Made by a program: the position numbers and the translations under genes. Of a DNA stretch of 64,000 nt, positions 43,824 to 50,666 are shown piece by piece (the first letter of the stretch is position 1; each line of letters opens with the position of its first letter). The stretch comes from Pseudonocardia broussonetiae (GTDB lineage: Bacteria; Actinomycetota; Actinomycetes; Mycobacteriales; Pseudonocardiaceae), in the NCBI RefSeq assembly GCF_013155125.1, contig NZ_CP053564.1:4471501-4535500 (forward strand), in the 5' to 3' direction. The notes under the pieces are model-generated. The model did not search any database. It was given only the letters and a program-made list of their open reading frames with translations, and was not told where the DNA came from.

Positions 43824-44505
43824 GCCGCCGGACCAGTACCGTGCCCGCCGCGCCGACCAGCGCCGCCGCGCCGAGCGCGGCCGGCGCCCACGACCCGCCG
43901 CCGGCCGTGCCCCCGGCACCGGTGGCGACCCCGCCCATCGGCACGCTCGTCAGCTGCCCGCGCACCGCGCCCGCCGTGAAGGTGGCGGTGTGGGTGTCGG
44001 TGGAGAAGGCCGACGGGTCGGCCTCGATCGCGGCGAGCGAGAAGCCCTCGCCGGTGTCGGCGCCGTTCGCCATGATCCCCGTGGTGAACGGTCCCTGCAG
44101 GCAGCCCTCGCTGCGCAGGATGCCGTCGCCCGCGTCCTGCGGGTCCGGGAACGCGATGCGCGGCGGGCCGGCGGCGCCCTCGGCGGCCTGGTGGATGTGC
44201 GTGGCCGTGCGGGCCGGGCTCATGTACGGCGGGGTGACGCCGCGCAGCGTGATGTCGTAGCAGATGATCTCGAGCTCGCTGTTGATCCGGTAGTCGAACG
44301 TCCCGGTCGCGCCGGGCTCGCCGGGCGTCACGACGCCGTCGGGGTTGACGACCGCGTCGGGCGTCGCCATGGCGGTGATCATGCTGGTGAAGCTGCTCGG
44401 CTCGGGCACCTCGGCGTCCTGCGCGGACGCGACGCCGGCCGACAGGGCGACGGCGGAGGTGGTCAGGGCGGTCAGGATCGCGACCCGGCGGACGGTGCGG
44501 CGCAT
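43807..44505 (-). CDS. Secreted, C-terminally anchored CHRD-domain protein
   Basis: A 232-aa protein with a signal peptide (RRVAILTALTTSAVALSAGV, cleavage about 28-29 at ASA-QD). The CHRD domain spans about 40-185 and includes FDYRINSELEIICYDITLRG and RTATHIHQAAEGAAG. A Gly-rich linker, a TM helix (APAALGAAALVGAAGTVLV) and a basic RRRAQQD tail follow, like a cell-wall or membrane anchor but without LPxTG. CHRD domains occur in chordin and in bacterial surface proteins of unknown function. It is cotranscribed with the sortase. Confidence 0.85.
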   Translation of the reverse strand: MRRTVRRVAILTALTTSAVALSAGVASAQDAEVPEPSSFTSMITAMATPDAVVNPDGVVTPGEPGATGTFDYRINSELEIICYDITLRGVTPPYMSPARTATHIHQAAEGAAGPPRIAFPDPQDAGDGILRSEGCLQGPFTTGIMANGADTGEGFSLAAIEADPSAFSTDTHTATFTAGAVRGQLTSVPMGGVATGAGGTAGGGSWAPAALGAAALVGAAGTVLVRRRAQQD

Positions 44506-44584
44506 GGTTCTCCTCGTGCGGGGGATCGTGCGGTTCCCCGGTGGGTACGCGCCCCGCCCGCCCGGCGTTCACGGCGCCGGCGCC

Positions 44585-44959
44585 TCACCCCTCCCCGGCC
44601 CGCCGCGGCGGCAGGACGCAGAACTCGTTGCCCTCCGGGTCGGCCAGCACGACCCAGCGCTGGCCGGGGGCGTCGTCGACGCGGGTGGCGCCCAGCCCGA
44701 CCAGGCGCTGGACCTCCTGCTCCTGCGTCCCGTCGACGGGTGCGAGGTCGAGGTGCATCCGGTTCTTGACGCGCTTGGGGTCGGGCACCGGCTGCAGCAG
44801 GAGGACGGGGCCCCCGCCCGTGCCGATCTCCACGTACCCCACCCCGTGCGCGTCGTCCCAGCGCCGCTCGACCGACGTCCCGAGCGCCGCGGTCCAGAAG
44901 GCGGCGCAGCGGTCGACGTCGACGCAGTCCAGGGCGAGGGCGATCGGTCGGCTCGTCAT
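44585..44959 (-). CDS. VOC-family (glyoxalase-like) protein
   Basis: A 124-aa vicinal-oxygen-chelate protein: IALALDCVDVDRCAAFWTAA at the N terminus, KNRMHLDLAPVDGTQEQEVQ in the middle and VVLADPEGNEFCVLP at the C terminus. The His in MHLDL and the Glu in GNEFC are at the usual metal positions. The family covers glyoxalase, resistance and isomerase proteins; the exact function is unknown. The ATG at 44959 matches the family N terminus. It lies alone between the CHRD and MEDS-STAS genes. Confidence 0.82.
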   Translation of the reverse strand: MTSRPIALALDCVDVDRCAAFWTAALGTSVERRWDDAHGVGYVEIGTGGGPVLLLQPVPDPKRVKNRMHLDLAPVDGTQEQEVQRLVGLGATRVDDAPGQRWVVLADPEGNEFCVLPPRRAGEG

Positions 44960-45003
44960 CCCCGCGACGGTAGGGCGGCGCGGCGGGACGTGCAGGGGTC
45001 GCG

Positions 45004-45792
45004 TCAGCCGTCGACGACCTCGAACGCGCGGTGCAGACCCAGCATGCCGAGCAGCCGGCGGTCGAGGTCCGACGCCCCGACCAGCCGCACCGGGCGCCCG
45101 CTCCGCTCCTGGGCCTGCACGACGGCGCGCCACGCGGCGACCGCGCCGAAGCGCAGGAGCGTGCAGTCGACGACGAGCAGCGGCTCGCCGTCACCCATCG
45201 CCTCGGTGACGGCGGCGCCCAGGACGTGCGCGTTGGACAGGTCGGCCTCCCCCTCGAGGACCAGCAGCCCGGGCCGCGGGCGGTGCACGTGCAGCAGCGA
45301 CTTCCCCCAGGCGGAACCGTGCCGGGCGAACGCCTGCGCCAGCTCGCCGGGGCCGGTCACGTCGTCGTAGCGGCACACGGCCGTGACGCCGTGCTCCTGC
45401 CAGGACCGCGCGAGCACGCCCTCGAACGCCGCGAACCCCTCCGCGGTGAGCACCTGGCGGGCGGCCGCGGGCCCGCCGAAGGTCCGCACCGCCAGCCGCC
45501 GGCCCTCCGACGCCGCCTCGACCAGCTCGTCGTACCCGCCGCCGTAGAACCGGTCGGGCTCGACGACGGACACCCGGCCGTCCTGCGCGTCGGCGAGCGC
45601 GTCGACCCCGTTGGCGGCGAGCAGCGCCACGAGCGCGTCGACGTCGGGCACCCCGACGCCGCCGACGTAGATCATGGCCTCGGCGTTGTCGACGCCGTGC
45701 CGGGCCCACCGGGCCAGGCCGGGGTCGTCGGACCCGGTCGGGGCGAGGTCGAGCTGGTGACCGGTCCCGGCGGTGCTCGCACGGGCCGTCAC
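45004..45792 (-). CDS. MEDS-domain sensor with C-terminal STAS-like domain
   Basis: A 262-aa regulator. The N-terminal about 165 residues resemble the MEDS (DcmR-type sensory) fold: AEAMIYVGGVGVPDVDALV and VVEPDRFYGGGYDE, then SWQEHGVTAVCRYD. The C-terminal about 85 residues have a STAS pattern (GLLVLEGEADLSNAHVLGAA, then LLVVDCTLLRFGAVAAW). The phospho-Ser loop is not conserved. The GTG at 45792 overlaps the expected stop of the upstream MEDS-HATPase gene. The pair probably acts in partner-switching control of a sigma factor or another regulator (inference). Confidence 0.8.
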   Translation of the reverse strand: MTARASTAGTGHQLDLAPTGSDDPGLARWARHGVDNAEAMIYVGGVGVPDVDALVALLAANGVDALADAQDGRVSVVEPDRFYGGGYDELVEAASEGRRLAVRTFGGPAAARQVLTAEGFAAFEGVLARSWQEHGVTAVCRYDDVTGPGELAQAFARHGSAWGKSLLHVHRPRPGLLVLEGEADLSNAHVLGAAVTEAMGDGEPLLVVDCTLLRFGAVAAWRAVVQAQERSGRPVRLVGASDLDRRLLGMLGLHRAFEVVDG

Positions 45793-46666
45793 CGCGGCAC
45801 CGCGATCTCGAGCACCCCGCCGGGCCCCACCCGACCGACACCGCGGGGGCGGAGCGGACGGCCAGGGACAGTCCGTGCAGCGGGTCGTCGGGCGGCACCG
45901 CCGTGCGCAGGACCGCCTCGTCGGGGCGGGGGAGCCGCGCGGGCCACGAGACGCGCAGCGCGTACCCGCCGCGCGCCCGGTCCAGGCCCACCCACACCCC
46001 GGTGCCGGTCTCGACCACCGCCGTGACCGCCTCGGTCGCGACGAGCACGAGCTCGGCGAGCACGCCCGGCGGGAGGTCCGCGGCGCGCTCGCGCACCCAG
46101 TGGCGCAGCGCGCCCAGCGCGGCGCGGCCGATCACCACGAGCGCCGGCGCCGAGCCGTCGCCGAGGTCGGGGTTGGGCCCCTCCACCCCGCCGACGACCA
46201 GCAGCGGGTGGGTCCGCCGCGCGGCCGCCACCTCCTCGCCGGAGACCGCCCGCAGGTCGTACAGGCAGGTGTTGTCGGCGGGCCGCTCCGCCGCGGCGAT
46301 GCCCACCTCGCGCTCCAACCGGTAGCAGAAGTCCCCGGTCCCGTCGTGCGGGTGCCCGGGGTCGTACTCGACGACGCTGCTGAGCCGGCCGCCGCGCTGC
46401 CGCAGCCCGTCGACCATGCCCAGGTAGTTGGCGATCATCGCGTCGACCGACTCCGCGTGCACGTCCCGCAGGTCGCGGAAGTGCACCGCCGGGGCGTCGG
46501 CGCCGAGCAGGTCCTCGACGGTGCGGCGCAGCCGCGGGCCGAGCACGGCGACCGCCGACTCGCCCCGACCCACCGACTCGTGCAGCCGCGCCACCACCAC
46601 CTGCGCCCCCTCGGCCTCGTCGCCGTACAGCACGGCGCGGTGCACGAACGGTGCGGGCGCAGCCAT
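45789..46666 (-). pseudogene. MEDS sensor / HATPase-like anti-sigma gene with an apparent one-base frameshift
   Basis: The ATG at 46666 follows GGAGGT and opens a MEDS domain (VHRAVLYGDEAEGAQVVVAR) followed by an anti-sigma-type HATPase region (LPPGVLAELVLVATEAVTAV). Near the 3' end the frame runs AVSVGWGPAGCSR and then continues open far into the next gene. In the neighbouring frame the sequence reads RVGPGGVLEIAVPR and stops at 45789-45791, forming GTGA with the next start. Adding one G near 45830 restores VGVGPGGVLEIAVPR. So there is a real frameshift, a base-call error or, less likely, recoding. Function is probably sensory anti-sigma regulation. Confidence 0.7.
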
Positions 46667-46871
46667 CAGCGGACCTCCACGGTGTGCGCGCGGCGGGTCG
46701 TCGCCCGCCGCTCGCGTCATGGCGATGCTAGGCACGATCGCGGCCCGTCGCCGGGTCGGGCTCCGCCGTCCGCGGCGCTGCGGGCTCGTCGGATCGCACA
46801 ACCGGCGGGCGCCGTGACGGCCGCGCTTCGTCGTTTCGGTGGGTGGCCGGGCCGGGCGCCCGGCCGTCATC

Positions 46872-46887
46872 GTGAGTCGGATCTCAC
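46872..46887. promoter_or_regulatory. GTGAG-N6-CTCAC inverted repeat upstream of the purine permease
   Basis: GTGAG (46872-46876) and CTCAC (46883-46887) are exact inverted copies 57-72 nt upstream of the permease GTG at 46944. The 277-bp gap 46667-46943 also holds the divergent MEDS promoter. It could be an operator for a purine-responsive regulator; the spacing does not fit a CRP site. Confidence 0.4.
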
Positions 46888-46943
46888 AGCCCGTCCTGCT
46901 CAGCCCCCCTCTCTGCCCCCAGCCCCTTTTGCGAGGTGTCCCC

Positions 46944-48875
46944 GTGCGCGGAACGAAACGCCCACCCCGGTCCGGTCGCCGGCCCCACCCGGTCGACGAG
47001 GTGCTCCCGGCGGGGCAGCTCGCCGTCTACGGCTTCCAGCACGTGCTCGCGTTCTACGCGGGGGCGGTGATCGTCCCCATCCTGCTGGCCGGGGCGATCG
47101 GGCTCTCCGAGCGCGAGCTGATCCACCTGATCAACGCCGACCTGTTCACCTGCGGCATCGCCTCGATCATCCAGTCCGTCGGGTTCTGGAAGGTCGGGGT
47201 GCGGCTGCCGCTGCTGCAGGGCGTCACGTTCACGGCGGTGTCGCCGATGATCGCCATCGGGCTCGCGGCGGGTGGCGGCACGGACGGCCTGCTGGTCATC
47301 TACGGCGCCGTGATCGTCGCCGGGCTCGCGACGTTCTTCATCGCCCCGTTCTTCTCGCGCCTGATCCGCTTCTTCCCGCCCGTCGTCACGGGGTCGGTCA
47401 TCCTCATCATCGGGCTCGCGCTGCTGCCGGTGGCCGCGCTCGACGCCGTCGGCGGCGGCACCGACCCGCAGCCGGGCGACCCGCGCAACCTCGCCTACGC
47501 GCTCGGCACGCTGCTCGTCATCGTCGCGATCCAGCGGATCTTCCGCGGGTTCATGGCGACGGTCGCGGTGCTCGTCGGGCTGGTGCTCGGCACGCTCGTG
47601 GCCTGGGGCCTGGGCGACGCCACGTTCAGCGCGGTCGGCGAGTCGTCCTGGATCGGGGTGACGACGCCGTTCTACTTCGGCTGGCCGCAGTTCAGCGCCG
47701 CCGCGATCGTCTCGATGATCGTCGTCATGCTGATCACGGCCGTCGAGACCACCGGGGACGTGTTCGCGACCGGCGAGATCGTCGACAAGCGCGTCGGCAA
47801 GGAGGACGTCGCCCGCGCCCTGCGCGCCGACGGCCTCGCCACGACGATCGGCGGCGTCCTCAACTCCTTCCCCTACACGTGCTTCGCCGAGAACGTCGGG
47901 CTCGTCCGGCTGACGCGGGTCAAGAGCCGCTACGTCGTGGCCGCCGCGGGCGTGATCATGATCCTGATCGGGCTGATCCCGAAGGCCGGGGCGATCGTCG
48001 CCGGCATCCCGCACCCGGTGCTGGGCGGGGCGGCGCTGGCGATGTTCGCGACGGTCGCGGTGGTCGGCATCCAGACGCTCGCGCGCGTCGACTTCCACGA
48101 CCACCGCAACGTCGTCATCGTCGGCTCCAGCGTGGGGCTCGCGATGTTCGTGACCGCGCAGCCCGACGTCGCCACCGCCGTGCCGCAGTGGGCGCAGATC
48201 GTCTTCGGCTCCGGCATCACGCTGGGCAGCATCACCGCGATCGTGCTCAACGTCGTGTTCCACCACGTCGGGCGCAACCGCGGCCCGGCCGTCGCCGGCA
48301 CGCCCGGGGCCGTGGTGCGCCTGGCCGAGGTGAACAAGATGAGCCGCGCGGAGTTCGTCGCGACCTTCGGCCGGCTGTTCCAGGGCTCGGGCGAGGTGGT
48401 GGGCCGCGCCTACGACCGCAGGCCCTTCGCCGACACGTCCGCGCTGCGCAGCGCGTTCCAGGAGGCGCTGTTCTCGGCGCCGCGCGAGGAGCAGCAAGCG
48501 CTGATGGCGCACTACCCCGATCTCGGCGGCGACCGCGTCGCCGACGGCGACGAGGGCGAGGACTCCACGCGCGACCAGTCGGCCGCGGGCCTGACCCGGC
48601 TCACCGAGACCGACCGCGAGGAGTTCGCCGCGCTGGCCGCCGCCTACCGCGAGCGCTTCGGCATCCCGCTGATCGTGTGCGTCCGCGACGCCGCCACGCG
48701 CGAGCAGATCCTGCGCGCCGGCTGGCAGCGCCTGGACAACTCCCCGGCGCAGGAGCACGCCGCCGCCCTGATCGAGATCGCGAAGGTCGCGGGGCACCGG
48801 TTCGCCGACCTCGTCGCCGACGCGAACCCGATCGCCAGCGCCCGGGCCAGGGCGTTCGGGCGGGAGGCGCGGTGA
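46944..48875 (+). CDS. NCS2 xanthine/uric acid permease fused to an OHCU decarboxylase domain
   Basis: A 643-aa fusion. Residues about 20-455 form a nucleobase:cation symporter-2 permease with VYGFQHVLAFYAGAVIVPIL, GVTFTAVSPMIAIGL and the signature around ETTGDVFATGEI. Residues about 462-640 match 2-oxo-4-hydroxy-4-carboxy-5-ureidoimidazoline decarboxylase: VNKMSRAEFVATFGRLFQGS, catalytic-type His in MAHYPDLGG, STRDQSAAGLTRLT and EHAAALIEIAKVAGHRF. It imports urate or xanthine and carries the last enzyme of urate-to-allantoin conversion on its cytoplasmic end. GTG at 46944 has GAGG 7 nt upstream. The stop overlaps a second OHCU decarboxylase gene. Confidence 0.92.
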   Translation: MRGTKRPPRSGRRPHPVDEVLPAGQLAVYGFQHVLAFYAGAVIVPILLAGAIGLSERELIHLINADLFTCGIASIIQSVGFWKVGVRLPLLQGVTFTAVSPMIAIGLAAGGGTDGLLVIYGAVIVAGLATFFIAPFFSRLIRFFPPVVTGSVILIIGLALLPVAALDAVGGGTDPQPGDPRNLAYALGTLLVIVAIQRIFRGFMATVAVLVGLVLGTLVAWGLGDATFSAVGESSWIGVTTPFYFGWPQFSAAAIVSMIVVMLITAVETTGDVFATGEIVDKRVGKEDVARALRADGLATTIGGVLNSFPYTCFAENVGLVRLTRVKSRYVVAAAGVIMILIGLIPKAGAIVAGIPHPVLGGAALAMFATVAVVGIQTLARVDFHDHRNVVIVGSSVGLAMFVTAQPDVATAVPQWAQIVFGSGITLGSITAIVLNVVFHHVGRNRGPAVAGTPGAVVRLAEVNKMSRAEFVATFGRLFQGSGEVVGRAYDRRPFADTSALRSAFQEALFSAPREEQQALMAHYPDLGGDRVADGDEGEDSTRDQSAAGLTRLTETDREEFAALAAAYRERFGIPLIVCVRDAATREQILRAGWQRLDNSPAQEHAAALIEIAKVAGHRFADLVADANPIASARARAFGREAR

Positions 48876-49366
48876 GCACCGCGTCCTCCTGCACCACCGC
48901 GTCCTTCGACACCTCGCCGACCGCCGAGCGCGACCTCCTCGCGCTCTGCGCGGCGCCCCGCTGGGCGCGCGAGGTCGCGGCCGGGCGGCCCTACGGCACG
49001 CTCGACGCCCTGCTCGACGCCGCCGACCGCGCCCTGACCGACGCCGACCTCGACGCCGCCATGGCCGGGCACCCGCGCATCGGCGACCGCACCGCGGGTG
49101 GACGGTCGCGGCGCGAGCAGGGCGCGGTGACCGCCGCCGGCACCGACGTCCTCGACGCGCTGGCCGCGGGCAACCGCGCCTACGAGGAGCGGTTCGGCCA
49201 CGTCTACCTGGTGTGCGCCACCGGTCGCAGCGCCGAGGACCTGCTCGCGACGCTGCACGCGCGCCTGCGCCACGACCCCGCCACCGAGCGGGCCGTGGCG
49301 CTGGCCGAGCTGGCGGCGATCAACCGGATCCGGCTGCGGCAGCTGCTGTCGGAGGAGGCGGCGTGA
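48872..49366 (+). CDS. uraD: Stand-alone OHCU decarboxylase
   Basis: A 164-aa 2-oxo-4-hydroxy-4-carboxy-5-ureidoimidazoline decarboxylase, which forms S-allantoin from the HIU hydrolase product. The catalytic His lies in AGHPRIGDRT; SRREQGAV, NRAYEERFGHVYLVCA and ALAELAAINRIRLRQLL follow in family order. It is a different subtype from the domain fused to the upstream permease. GTG at 48872 overlaps the permease stop and its own stop overlaps uraH, so these genes and uricase form one operon. Confidence 0.92.
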   Translation: MSTASSCTTASFDTSPTAERDLLALCAAPRWAREVAAGRPYGTLDALLDAADRALTDADLDAAMAGHPRIGDRTAGGRSRREQGAVTAAGTDVLDALAAGNRAYEERFGHVYLVCATGRSAEDLLATLHARLRHDPATERAVALAELAAINRIRLRQLLSEEAA

Positions 49367-49680
49367 GCCTCTCGACCCACGTCCTCGACGCGGCGCTGGG
49401 CCGCCCGGCCGCCGGCGTCGCCGTCCGGCTGACGCGGGGGAGCGCGCTGCTGGCCGAGGACGTCACCGACGCCGACGGGCGCGTCGGGCGCCTGGCCGCC
49501 GACCTCGCCGCCGGCGCCCACACGCTCACGTTCGACACCGGCGGCTACTTCGCCGCCACCGGCCAGACGGGGTTCTACCCCGAGGTCGCCGTCACCTTCA
49601 CCGTCACCGACCCGGGGGAGCACCACCACGTGCCGCTGCTGCTGTCCCCCTTCGCCCACTCGACCTACCGCGGGAGCTGA
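49363..49680 (+). CDS. uraH: 5-Hydroxyisourate hydrolase
   Basis: A 105-aa transthyretin-like protein that hydrolyses 5-hydroxyisourate. It has the N-terminal STHVLDAALGRPAAG and the diagnostic C-terminal tetrapeptide YRGS, with FYPEVAVTFTV and HHHVPLLLSPFAHSTY before it. Length and motifs are complete. GTG at 49363 overlaps the uraD stop (GTGA). The uricase gene follows after 4 nt, matching the order of reactions. Confidence 0.95.
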   Translation: MSLSTHVLDAALGRPAAGVAVRLTRGSALLAEDVTDADGRVGRLAADLAAGAHTLTFDTGGYFAATGQTGFYPEVAVTFTVTDPGEHHHVPLLLSPFAHSTYRGS

Positions 49681-49684
49681 ACTG

Positions 49685-50530
49685 ATGGGAATCGTCCTGG
49701 GGACCAACCAGTACGGGAAGGCGGAGAACCGGGTCGTCCGGATCCACCGCGAGACCGACCGCCACGAGATCCGCGACGTCACCGTCTCCACGGCACTGCG
49801 CGGGGACTTCACCGCGGCGCACCGCCACGGCGACCAGTCCGACGTCCTGCCGACCGACACGCAGAAGAACACCTGCTACGCCTTCGCGAAGTCGCACGGG
49901 CTGGGCGAGATCGAGGACTACGCGCTCGCGCTGGCCCGGCACTTCGTCGACGACGTCGCGCCGGTGCGGGGCGCGCGCATCGCCGTCGACGAGTTCGCCT
50001 GGGAGCGGGTGCCGGTGGGCGGGACCGGCCACGACCACGCGTTCGTGCGCAGCGGGTCGGAGGTGCGGACCACCGTGGTGACCGTCGACGACGACGGCGC
50101 GCAGGTGGTGTCCGGGCTGCGCGACCTGGTGCTGCTCAAGTCGACGGGCTCGGAGTTCGCGGGCTTCCTGGTGGACGGGTACACGACGCTGGCGCCCACC
50201 CACGACCGGATCATGTCGACGTCGCTGGTGGCGACCTGGACCTACACGGGCACCGAGGTGAGCTGGGACAAGACCTGGGCCGACGTGCGGCGGATCCTGC
50301 TGGAGCGCTTCGCCTGCGTGCACTCCCTCGCGCTGCAGCAGACGCTGTGGGAAATGGGGAAGGCGGTGCTGGAGGAGCATCCGGAGATCGCGGAGGTGAG
50401 CCTGTCGGCGCCCAACCGGCACCACTTCGTCGTGGACCTCGCGCCGTTCGGGCTGGAGAACCGCAACGAGGTGTTCTACGCGGCCGACCGGCCGTACGGG
50501 CTGATCGAGGCGACGGTGGGGCGGGACTGA
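49685..50530 (+). CDS. uox: Urate oxidase (uricase)
   Basis: A 281-aa cofactor-free uricase converting urate and O2 to 5-hydroxyisourate. N-terminal GTNQYGKAENRVVRI holds the catalytic Lys; VLPTDTQKNTCYAFAK holds the catalytic Thr. Tandem T-fold motifs continue with DLVLLKSTGSEFAGF, and PNRHHFVVDLAPFGLEN near the C terminus provides the His. The ATG at 49685 is 4 nt after uraH. A 24-bp perfect hairpin begins 7 nt after the stop. Confidence 0.96.
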   Translation: MGIVLGTNQYGKAENRVVRIHRETDRHEIRDVTVSTALRGDFTAAHRHGDQSDVLPTDTQKNTCYAFAKSHGLGEIEDYALALARHFVDDVAPVRGARIAVDEFAWERVPVGGTGHDHAFVRSGSEVRTTVVTVDDDGAQVVSGLRDLVLLKSTGSEFAGFLVDGYTTLAPTHDRIMSTSLVATWTYTGTEVSWDKTWADVRRILLERFACVHSLALQQTLWEMGKAVLEEHPEIAEVSLSAPNRHHFVVDLAPFGLENRNEVFYAADRPYGLIEATVGRD

Positions 50531-50536
50531 CCGGCC

Positions 50537-50591
50537 TTGCAGGAAAGCCACGTTCACGCAGCCCCGTTGCGTGAACGTGGCTTTCCTGCAA
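50537..50591. terminator. 24-bp perfect inverted repeat after the uricase operon
   Basis: Arms at 50537-50560 and 50568-50591 are exact inverse complements (start TTGCAGGAAAGCCACG), with a 7-nt loop GCCCCGT. The stem is near 50 % GC, much lower than its surroundings, and no T run follows. Its position right after the operon suggests a terminator or mRNA-stabilising hairpin. The odd composition also suggests a dispersed repeat element. Confidence 0.6.
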
Positions 50592-50666
50592 CTCGCGGGG
50601 GGCGCAACGCGGGGGCGCCGGGACCGGCGGGGTGACGGCACCCCCGTCGACCGTGACACTGTCCGG

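Noticed and set aside
43807..44505. LPxTG sorting signal in the CHRD protein
   Set aside because: The C terminus has a linker, TM helix and basic tail, but no LPxTG or close variant could be found.
45191..45788. C-terminal extension of the MEDS-HATPase protein through the next gene
   Set aside because: This frame is Arg-rich antisense-like sequence without motifs, while the overlapping frame encodes the coherent MEDS-STAS protein. A frameshift near 45830 explains it.
46872..46887. CRP-type cAMP receptor site upstream of the purine permease
   Set aside because: GTGA and TCAC are separated by 8 nt, whereas CRP sites need 6 nt between these half-sites.
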